Of a DNA stretch of 64,000 nucleotides, positions 19,410 through 25,759 are shown in pieces. The DNA comes from Rhizobium sp. Root483D2 (lineage in GTDB: Bacteria > Pseudomonadota > Alphaproteobacteria > Rhizobiales > Rhizobiaceae), in NCBI RefSeq assembly GCF_001426685.1, contig NZ_LMFB01000018.1, positions 37,149-101,148 on the forward strand, read 5' to 3'. The translations under genes were made by a program, and so were the position numbers. The notes beneath the pieces are model-generated. The model was not told where the DNA came from. It ran no database searches and worked only from the letters and a program-made list of their open reading frames with translations. Each line of letters starts with the position of its first letter. Positions within the stretch are counted from its first letter, which is position 1.

Positions 19410-20763
19410 TCCAGACAGCGCATTTGCGGTCGATGGTCTTGCGCGAAATGCCAAGGCGGCGGGCCGCCTCATCGCGGTTGCCGCCTGTTTCCTCCAGAAC
19501 GGCCAGGATATGCCGCCGCTCGACATCGTCCAGCGTTTCGCCGGCGAGTTCGGCCTCCTGCGTTCGGCCGCCGCGGAAATCATCGGGAAATTTGCCGAGG
19601 ATCAGCGAGCGCTCGATGAGATTGCGCAGCTCGCGGACATTGCCGGGCCAGGCGTAGCGCGTAAGCGTCGCGCGCACCGGCGCGTCGATCGGCACCGGCG
19701 GCATCCCCAGCTGTTGCGACAGTTTCTGCATAAACAGGTCTGCCAGTTCCTGCACGTCATTGCCCCGGTCGCGCAGCGGCGGCAGATGGAGCTGCATGAC
19801 GTTGATGCGATAGAACAGATCGGCGCGGAAACGGCCTTTCTCGACCTCCTTCTGCAGGTCGGCATTGGTGGCGAATACGAAGCGCAGATCAACCGGAACC
19901 TCGCGCTCCGAACCGACAGGCCGGACGCGGCGGTCTTCGATGACGCGCAGCAGCTTGCTTTGCGTGGCCAGCGGCATTTCGCCGATCTCATCGAGAAACA
20001 GCGTGCCGCCCTGCGCATGGGTGAACAGGCCTTCGCGGTTGTTTTCGGCGCCGGTAAAGGCCCCCCTGATATGGCCGAACAGCTCGGTTTCGATCATGTC
20101 GGCGGGAATGGCGGCGCAATTGACCGGGACGAACGGCTTGTCTACCCGGTCGGACAAGGTGTGCAGCGAGCGGGCGGCAACTTCCTTGCCCGTGCCGGAT
20201 TCGCCGGTCAAAAGCACGGAGGTCGGCAGGGGGGCGACGCGCGCGATTGTATCGCGGACATCGCCGATCACCCGCGAGGTTCCGATCAGCCGGTCACGCA
20301 GCAGGATATGATCGGACGTAGCCTTCAGCTCGTAGCGCAGCACGAAATTTTCGCGCTGCAGCCGCATGCGATCAAGGCAGCGGGCGACGGAATTGAGGAT
20401 CTGGTTGGAGCGGAAGGGTTTCAAGACAAAATCGACGGCACCGGCACGCAGCGCCTGGATCGCGGTTTCAAGGTCGGCAAAGGCGGTGATCAGGATGGCT
20501 TCGGCAAAAAAGCCGATGGCGCGCTGCTCGGCCAGCCAATCGACGCCGTTCTTGCCGGGCATAATATTGTCGAGGATCACCACGTCGAAATGATGCGCGT
20601 CGAGCTTGCGGGAGGCCTCGTCGGTATCGGCCGCCTCCTCGATCCGTTTGCAGCGCGGACCGAGCGTGCGGACGAGGAAGTTGCGCATGCCCGGCTCGTC
20701 ATCGACGATCAGAATGGATGCCTGCGCAAGCCACGGACCGAACTCGGGATCCCGCTCCGGCAT
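19402..20763 (-). CDS. Sigma-54-dependent response regulator, NtrC/DctD type
   Basis: 453 residues from ATG 20763; a TTG at 20793 would add ten residues. The receiver domain carries the phospho-Asp in DVVILDNIMP (residue 65). The AAA+ domain has Walker A GESGTGKE, the sigma-54 contact loop GAFTGA and Walker B GGTLFLDEIGEMP; the C-terminus has a Fis-type helix-turn-helix (GGNRDEAARRLGISRKTIDRK). It forms an operon with the overlapping kinase gene. Its likely target is the OFA transporter gene directly downstream, which has a sigma-54 promoter and paired palindromes. No clear Shine-Dalgarno sequence decides the start. Confidence 0.9.
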   Translation of the reverse strand: MPERDPEFGPWLAQASILIVDDEPGMRNFLVRTLGPRCKRIEEAADTDEASRKLDAHHFDVVILDNIMPGKNGVDWLAEQRAIGFFAEAILITAFADLETAIQALRAGAVDFVLKPFRSNQILNSVARCLDRMRLQRENFVLRYELKATSDHILLRDRLIGTSRVIGDVRDTIARVAPLPTSVLLTGESGTGKEVAARSLHTLSDRVDKPFVPVNCAAIPADMIETELFGHIRGAFTGAENNREGLFTHAQGGTLFLDEIGEMPLATQSKLLRVIEDRRVRPVGSEREVPVDLRFVFATNADLQKEVEKGRFRADLFYRINVMQLHLPPLRDRGNDVQELADLFMQKLSQQLGMPPVPIDAPVRATLTRYAWPGNVRELRNLIERSLILGKFPDDFRGGRTQEAELAGETLDDVERRHILAVLEETGGNRDEAARRLGISRKTIDRKCAVWNG

Positions 20764-20937
20764 GGACGTTTTTCGCGCTGCCTCTCCCTGCAAAAGTCTC
20801 TATCTTTTGACAAGGCCGACCATAGCAAGGCTGACCGGCAGGGACCAAGCGGTTTCGCGTTTGTTTCGGTAAACAGCGGGATTGGTTAGGGCAGGCCGGC
20901 TGGCTGCGCCGAAACGGGGCTGGCTGAGGAGGGCCGC

Positions 20938-21642
20938 CTACCGCACTTTCAGGCCCAGTTCCGCAAGCAGCTGTCCTGCCTGATCGCGCGAGATGGTTGC
21001 GCCCTTGAATTGCTTGGCATTCAAAAGGCGGATGCCGCCGAGGTCGGCGCCGCGAAGGTCGGCGCCGTCAAAGCGGCAGTCGACGAGATTGGCGTCGCGC
21101 AGGCTGCAATCCTGAAAGATCGCGTCACGGAAATCGCATTTCTTGAGGTCCGCCATCTGGAAATCGAGCCCATTGAGACGGGCCTTTCGAAACGACAGGC
21201 CGGGCAGGCGGGCGTCGGCTAGGCGGGTTTCTGTGAAGGTGAGATTGAGGGTCTTTGCTTCCGAGAGGTTCGCGCCGGTCAGTTTACTGCGGACGATCTC
21301 AGCCCCGGTCAGCGTCGCGCCCCGGAAATTGCTGTTGTTGAAGTCGCATCCCTCGATCCGGCTTTCGGAGAGATCGCAGCCGGTAAAATCGGCAAGGCCG
21401 CCCTTGCAGCTCTTCCAGACAGTGCCGCTGAGCTTTGCGCCGGTGAAATGGACCTGCTTGACGTTGCAATCCTCAAGGATCCAGCCCTCGAGCATCAGGC
21501 GTGAAAGATCAGCCTCCTCCAGCACGCAGGCTGTGAGCCGGTGCGGGAGACCGGTTTTCGAAAGGCGTTCGACCGCGTTGCGATCAAGCTCGCTGTTCTC
21601 GATGATATTGGCCGGTAGAATCGGGTCCGGGGCGGTGGCCAT
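20938..21642 (-). CDS. Pentapeptide-repeat protein
   Basis: 234 residues from ATG 21642, preceded by AAGGA with an 8-base spacer. From about residue 40 almost the whole chain follows the A(D/N)LXX pattern with the central residue Leu or Phe (for example ADFTGCDLSESRIEGCDF), predicting a right-handed quadrilateral beta-helix. Qnr and MfpA proteins of similar length mimic DNA and protect gyrase, but most members have unknown roles and no Qnr-specific loop was identified. No signal peptide is visible. It stands alone between the two-component operon and the frameshifted reductase. Confidence 0.82.
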   Translation of the reverse strand: MATAPDPILPANIIENSELDRNAVERLSKTGLPHRLTACVLEEADLSRLMLEGWILEDCNVKQVHFTGAKLSGTVWKSCKGGLADFTGCDLSESRIEGCDFNNSNFRGATLTGAEIVRSKLTGANLSEAKTLNLTFTETRLADARLPGLSFRKARLNGLDFQMADLKKCDFRDAIFQDCSLRDANLVDCRFDGADLRGADLGGIRLLNAKQFKGATISRDQAGQLLAELGLKVR

Positions 21643-21869
21643 GTCGCTGTTCCTTGTTGGTGACCGAGGACACATGGCGCAGGACCACTCACCTTGCCGG
21701 CCACTGCTGATCGAACCGGTATCGTGGAAACGCGGCAAGCACCATAGACTGCTGACGGCAGGGACCGGAACCGGGCGAACTTTTTCGGTATGGGCGGCTC
21801 ACCCGGATGCCGGTCTGGCTCAACGGCGGGTGGGCAAATTGTCATGGATCAGCGTAGCCCGGAACGCCG

Positions 21870-22885
21870 TCATCGCGTCCAGCTCCGCGCGGCAAGGCTT
21901 TCGGCGCAATCGATAATGGTTGTCTTGCCGGGGCGCGGCTGGAAACCCAGTACATCGCGTGCCTTTTGCCCAGACAGGAGGAATTTGCGGCCGATCAGGG
22001 GTGCAAGGGGTTTCAGGCTTGGCAGGAAGGGCAGTAACAACCGGACAAGTGCCGTCGGCAACTGGTATTTCGGTGCTTTGCGTCCAAGCTGGCCAGGGCT
22101 TTCGCGCAACGCCCCGGAAATATCGGCCATCCACATGAATTCCGAAGCGGCAATGAAGCGCTCGCCCGCTGAATGTGGCGAGAGCATTGCCTTGAAATGG
22201 ATATCCGCCAGATCGCGGACGTCCACGACCCAAAAACCGAGCTTCGGCATGGCTTTCGGCCGCCCCTCGACGAGATCGGCGATGATCCTGACCGAGCCGA
22301 GATTGTCTTCTGTCAGCACCGGGCCGAAAACCGCGCCGGGAAGGATGGTTGTGAATTCCGTTGCGCCGCCATGTTCTGCCATGAAATCCCATGCCGCCCG
22401 TTCGGCGAGGATTTTCGAGACCCGGTAGGCATCGAATTGCGGGTCATCGGGATCGGCCCAGATCGTTTCGTCGCTGATGCGTCCGGAATCTAGCGGCGGC
22501 CGCGCCGTCGCTGCGGCAGAGGTCATGACCACGCGTTTGACGCCTGCAGCACGGCCGCCTTCAAAACCCTGATCGTGCCGTCGCGTGCCGGGGCGACAAA
22601 CGAATTCCGGTCGCCCTGCGCCCCGCCCCCAAGCGGCGAAGCCACGTGGAGAACGTAATCGCAGCCCGCCATCGCGCTGTCCCAGCCTTCGTCCTGCAAA
22701 AGGTCTGCTACGGCGAAGGACAGCCGTTCGGTGTTTTCGACCACGCGCTTCACCGCATCGCGAATGTCCGGCTCCCGCTTCAGGGCGCGTACCGTGGTGC
22801 GGACGTGGTGGTTCTGCCGAAGCAGTTCGACGATGCACCATATGGCGACATAGCCGGTGCCGCCGGTAACGAGGACTGTTGCCAT
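21870..22885 (-). pseudogene. Frameshifted NAD-dependent epimerase / dihydroflavonol reductase-like gene
   Basis: The N-terminal part starts at ATG 22885 (MATVLVTGGTGYVAIW, a TGxxGxxA cofactor motif) and reads to about 22550 with HVASPLGGG, typical of the extended SDR dihydroflavonol-reductase group. The rest, from about AGVKRVVMTSAAATARPP through YRVSKILAE to the end, is in a different frame. The full span is 1016 bases, one short of a 339-codon gene, so a single-base loss near 22540-22560 fits. Both halves are otherwise well preserved, so this is a recent mutation or a sequencing error. It starts 5 bases after the PmtA-like gene and would be its operon partner. Confidence 0.82.
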
Positions 22886-22890
22886 GACGA

Positions 22891-23529
22891 TTACAGCTGC
22901 GAGGATGAAGGGCTGGCGGCGGCGGCCGGGTGGATCAGACCGGAAATGCCATGCCGCCGGCTGATACGGTAGACCGATGCGGGCGGCAGATTTTGCAAGG
23001 TCGTGCCGATCCGCCTTGCCTTCAGGCCAAGCCGGTCGAGGATCGGCCGGGGCACGGGGCACCGGGGTCCATAGGTAAACTGGTAGAAATTGCCGCCGGT
23101 CCTTATCCGGGAAAAGGCACCATTGAGGATCGACATCACCTTGCGAGGCGACATGGACAGCAGCGGCAAGCCGCTGATCACGGCGCCGGCCTCCTGCGTG
23201 ATCGGCAGCCGTCTGTCTCCAAGATGGGCGGCATCGAGATTGAACACGCTGGCTTGCGGAAATCTCTGCTTCAAAAGGCCGGTGAACTCCGCGCCATATT
23301 CGATCAGGACCAGATCGGCGGGGGAGAGGCCCCTGTCGAGGAGCGCCTTGGTGAAGACCCCGGTTCCCGGACCGAGTTCAATGACAGGTGCGTTTGCCAG
23401 AACGATTTCCTTCGTGATCAAACGGGCGAGAGACTGGCTGGAGGGCGCAATCGCTGCGACGCGGAACGGATCTGACGCCCAAGTCCGGAAGAAATGCCAG
23501 CGATCGGATGGGGTGCATATATGGGTCAA
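22891..23529 (-). CDS. PmtA-like S-adenosylmethionine-dependent methyltransferase
   Basis: 212 residues. SAM motif I is VIELGPGTGVFTKALL (ELGPGTG at 51-57), preceded by the pattern FFRTWASDPFRVAAIAPSSQSLAR and followed by ISGLPLLSMSPRKV and FYQFTYGPRCPVPR, all matching the rhizobial phospholipid N-methyltransferase PmtA, which methylates phosphatidylethanolamine towards phosphatidylcholine. It may be a paralogue with another lipid substrate. The protein is expected to be peripheral to the inner membrane. It is divergent from a TetR gene, with two palindromic operators between them, so repression by that regulator is likely. Confidence 0.75.
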   Translation of the reverse strand: MTHICTPSDRWHFFRTWASDPFRVAAIAPSSQSLARLITKEIVLANAPVIELGPGTGVFTKALLDRGLSPADLVLIEYGAEFTGLLKQRFPQASVFNLDAAHLGDRRLPITQEAGAVISGLPLLSMSPRKVMSILNGAFSRIRTGGNFYQFTYGPRCPVPRPILDRLGLKARRIGTTLQNLPPASVYRISRRHGISGLIHPAAAASPSSSQL

Positions 23530-23584
23530 AGGCAGATCCTCGTTTTCCGTTGGAAACGCTGCAGCGTCGTTGCAGTCGATTGTC

Positions 23585-23629
23585 TACAGCTGTATACTTC
23601 GGAAGCAATGATAAGTCTACAGGTGTAGA
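23585..23629. promoter_or_regulatory. Two palindromic operators between the PmtA-like and TetR genes
   Basis: TACAGCTGTA (23585-23594) is a perfect palindrome and TCTACAGGTGTAGA (23616-23629) a perfect 6-2-6 inverted repeat. They share the CTACA-GN-TGTA core and are centred 33 bp apart, close to three helical turns. Placement in the divergent promoter region is what TetR autorepression usually shows. Confidence 0.78.
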
Positions 23630-23646
23630 TTAAAAGAGGTATCACG

Positions 23647-24228
23647 ATGTTTTGCCGCAAACCGACCCGCTCGCGCGATGCCGCCGCCACGCGCGCGGCG
23701 ATCCTTGAATCAGCGCGTCATGCGTTTGTAACGTCGGGATATGACGGAGCTGGCGTGCGCGATATTGCCAAGGGGGCAGGCGTTACCGCCATGCTGATCA
23801 ATCGTTATTTCGGCTCAAAGGAAGCTTTGTTTGAGGAGGTTTTGGCACGCGCAAACCAGAGCCCGATCATCGCCACCGCAGAAACGCTGCACGCACCCGA
23901 CAGGGCTGCCAGAATCAGCAAGGCGCTGTTGCAGGTCACGCAACCCGGCGCCACGGCACTGGACGGCTTTCTGATCATGTTGCGATCGGCATCCAATGAA
24001 AGGGCGCTGGCGATCGCCCGGAATGTGATCGAGGATCACCACCAGAAAAACGTCAGCCTGGCGCTTTCAGGCGAGGCGGGGCCGCAGAGGGCGGCCGTGC
24101 TCCTGTCGCTTGTGGCCGGAATCCAGATCATGCGCCAAGTCATCGGGCTGGAGGCCTTGACGGAAAATTTCAACCCGGAGCTGGAAAAGGTCCTGCATGG
24201 GCTTGTGAGCCAGCTGGTCGAGGCGTGA
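23647..24228 (+). CDS. TetR family transcriptional regulator
   Basis: 193 residues, AGAGG 7 bases before the ATG. The N-terminal helix-turn-helix is clear (ILESARHAFVTSGYDGAGVRDIAKGAGVTAMLINRYFGSKEALFEEVL, in two parts, about 18-66). The C-terminal ligand domain resembles members that restrain lipid or efflux genes. It probably represses itself and the divergent methyltransferase-reductase pair through the two palindromes upstream. The inducer is unknown. Confidence 0.88.
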   Translation: MFCRKPTRSRDAAATRAAILESARHAFVTSGYDGAGVRDIAKGAGVTAMLINRYFGSKEALFEEVLARANQSPIIATAETLHAPDRAARISKALLQVTQPGATALDGFLIMLRSASNERALAIARNVIEDHHQKNVSLALSGEAGPQRAAVLLSLVAGIQIMRQVIGLEALTENFNPELEKVLHGLVSQLVEA

Positions 24229-24271
24229 CGGCAGGCGGCTCCCGGTTAAAGATAAAGCGCGCGAACGGGTC

Positions 24272-24610
24272 TCAGGCCTTTTCCGGAATGCTCGGTTCGG
24301 ACAGGGATTCGCCTGCCGCCGTGCCCTTGCCGCCCGGCGCGCCAGCGGCCGCATCGCTGCCGGTGCCGACAGCCTCGGAGCCGGAATAGGGTGGCTTGAT
24401 GATGGCGGCGGCGGAGATGACGAGCGGATCGAAGCCGGCGTCGCCCTGTTCGATCAGCTCAAAGAAAGCCTTGCGCATGCGTGGCTCCCAGAACTTGTTG
24501 ATATGGGTGGCCACGCCCTCGACGCGCTCGTCTTCCGGCTGCGATTTGAAGAAGGTGGCGATCTGGTTGGCCATGCGGACAAGTTTGCCATTGGTGTTAT
24601 CAAGCGACAT
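24272..24610 (-). CDS. fdsD: NAD-dependent formate dehydrogenase delta subunit
   Basis: 112 residues from ATG 24610. The core KLVRMANQIATFFKSQPEDERVEGVATHINKFWEPRMRKAF spans about residues 9-50 and is the FdsD family pattern; a Gly/Ala-rich tail follows. FdsD is needed for an active FdsABG enzyme in other bacteria, probably as a maturation factor. It overlaps the fdhD stop by 11 bases, so it is translated in coupling with it and is the last gene of the cluster. Confidence 0.88.
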   Translation of the reverse strand: MSLDNTNGKLVRMANQIATFFKSQPEDERVEGVATHINKFWEPRMRKAFFELIEQGDAGFDPLVISAAAIIKPPYSGSEAVGTGSDAAAGAPGGKGTAAGESLSEPSIPEKA

Positions 24611-25427
24611 CGGCGATGGCTCCGGATTGAATGCGGTGGGGTTGCGTGAAGATCTCGAAATCGGCGCCGCGCACCAGTGCAATCAGCGTCATCCCCGCCT
24701 CGTCCGCGGTGCGGATGGCAAGGGCCGTTGGTGCCGATATGGCGATGATGAACGGGCTGCCGATGATCGCGGTTTTTTGCACCATCTCGACGGAAACGCG
24801 GCTGGTGACGACAACGGCGCCGGTTGATCCGGCATGCCCGGTCCGGGCCGCAGCCCCTACCAGCTTGTCCAGCGCATTGTGGCGGCCGACATCCTCGCGC
24901 ACGGCGATCAGGCCCTTGCCGGGCACATAGAAGCCTGCGCCATGCACGGCGCGCGTTTCGAAATGCAGCGGCTGCTGGCCGTTGAGGAGGGCGACGGCCT
25001 CGATGATTTCCTGTTGCGACAGCCGCAATGCCGAGGCCGCGACCGACGGCGTCTTGCGCACGGCCTGCTCGATCGATTCGATGCCGCAAAGCCCGCAGCC
25101 GACGGGACCGGCCATGTGGCGGCGGCGCGAGACGAGCGCGTCGTTCTGCTCGTCCTTCAGCATGATCTGCAGGTCGATGCCCTTTTCATCGGCAACGGCC
25201 TCGATCGATTCGATCTCGCCGGGACGGGTGATGATCCCTTCCGTCAGGCTGAAGCCGACGGCAAAATCCTCGAAATCGCCGGGTGTGGCCATCATCACGG
25301 CATGGGTCGAGCCGCCATAGGAAAGCGCGATCGGCGTTTCCTCAGGCACCACGCGTGATCCGGCCGTGAGCTTGCCGCTGCGATGCGCAGTCTCGGAAAC
25401 GGTCTGGGTGAGGTTGAGCGGGGTCAT
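24600..25427 (-). CDS. fdhD: Formate dehydrogenase accessory sulfurtransferase FdhD (FdsC)
   Basis: 275 residues from ATG 25427, preceded by GAGGGAG with an 8-base spacer; a GTG at 25436 overlaps that ribosome binding site and is unlikely. The sulfur-relay cysteine pair lies in GCGLCGIES (about residues 111 and 114), and EDVGRHNALDK is conserved. FdhD passes sulfur to the molybdenum cofactor before insertion into formate dehydrogenase. The ribosome binding site belongs to the edge of a mosaic repeat that starts directly upstream. The gene completes the fdsGBA-C-D arrangement known from other bacteria. Confidence 0.92.
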   Translation of the reverse strand: MTPLNLTQTVSETAHRSGKLTAGSRVVPEETPIALSYGGSTHAVMMATPGDFEDFAVGFSLTEGIITRPGEIESIEAVADEKGIDLQIMLKDEQNDALVSRRRHMAGPVGCGLCGIESIEQAVRKTPSVAASALRLSQQEIIEAVALLNGQQPLHFETRAVHGAGFYVPGKGLIAVREDVGRHNALDKLVGAAARTGHAGSTGAVVVTSRVSVEMVQKTAIIGSPFIIAISAPTALAIRTADEAGMTLIALVRGADFEIFTQPHRIQSGAIADVA

Positions 25428-25435
25428 GCCGCGCA

Positions 25436-25490
25436 CTCCCTCTTCTCCCCAGCGGGGAGAAGGTGGCGCAAAGCGCCGGATGAGGGGGGC
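25436..25490. repeat. RIME-like half element (copy C1) abutting fdhD
   Basis: Hairpin CTTCTCCCC/GGGGAGAAG (25442-25462, 3-base loop) followed by the GCGCCGGATGAGGGGG tail. With copy C2 (25571-25625) it forms an inverted pair around about 80 unique bases. Its outer edge, read on the minus strand as GAGGGAG, is the apparent fdhD ribosome binding site. Confidence 0.78.
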
Positions 25491-25570
25491 GAAGCCACTT
25501 TAGCTTCGTAATCAATTTTACTGTTGAGAGACGAAACCGTGATTATCGGCGTATGCGGAACTGGCCTGCG

Positions 25571-25625
25571 GCCCCCCTCATCCGTCCTTCGGGCACCTTC
25601 TCCCCGCTGGGGAGAAGAGGGAGTT
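25571..25625. repeat. RIME-like half element (copy C2)
   Basis: CCCCCTCATC followed by a hairpin CTTCTCCCC/GGGGAGAAG (25597-25617, loop GCT), in opposite orientation to copy C1. Lies in the 333-base gap between fdsA and fdhD, which otherwise holds no gene. Confidence 0.78.
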
Positions 25626-25645
25626 TGCCGCGCATGCAGCAACCA

Positions 25646-25691
25646 ATCTCCCCCCTTGAGGGGGAGATGTCCCGGAGGGACAGAGGGGGGT
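25646..25691. repeat. Second type of palindromic intergenic repeat
   Basis: ATCTCCCCC/GGGGGAGAT (25646-25668, loop CTTGA) is followed by a small hairpin GTCCC-GGA-GGGAC (25669-25681) and AGAGGGGGGT. Layout resembles the RIME-like blocks but the sequences differ (ATCTCCCCC in place of CTTCTCCCC), so it is probably a related module type. Confidence 0.65.
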
Positions 25692-25759
25692 GCATGCGTC
25701 ACATTCATCATTCTTTTGTTCTTCTGCAGTCGCAGTTTGCCGCAGTTCGGCGTCACCTG

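Noticed and set aside
17100-20889. Plus-strand frames over the sensor kinase and response regulator (839 and 552 residues)
   Set aside because: Shadow frames; minus strand has complete kinase and AAA+ motifs.
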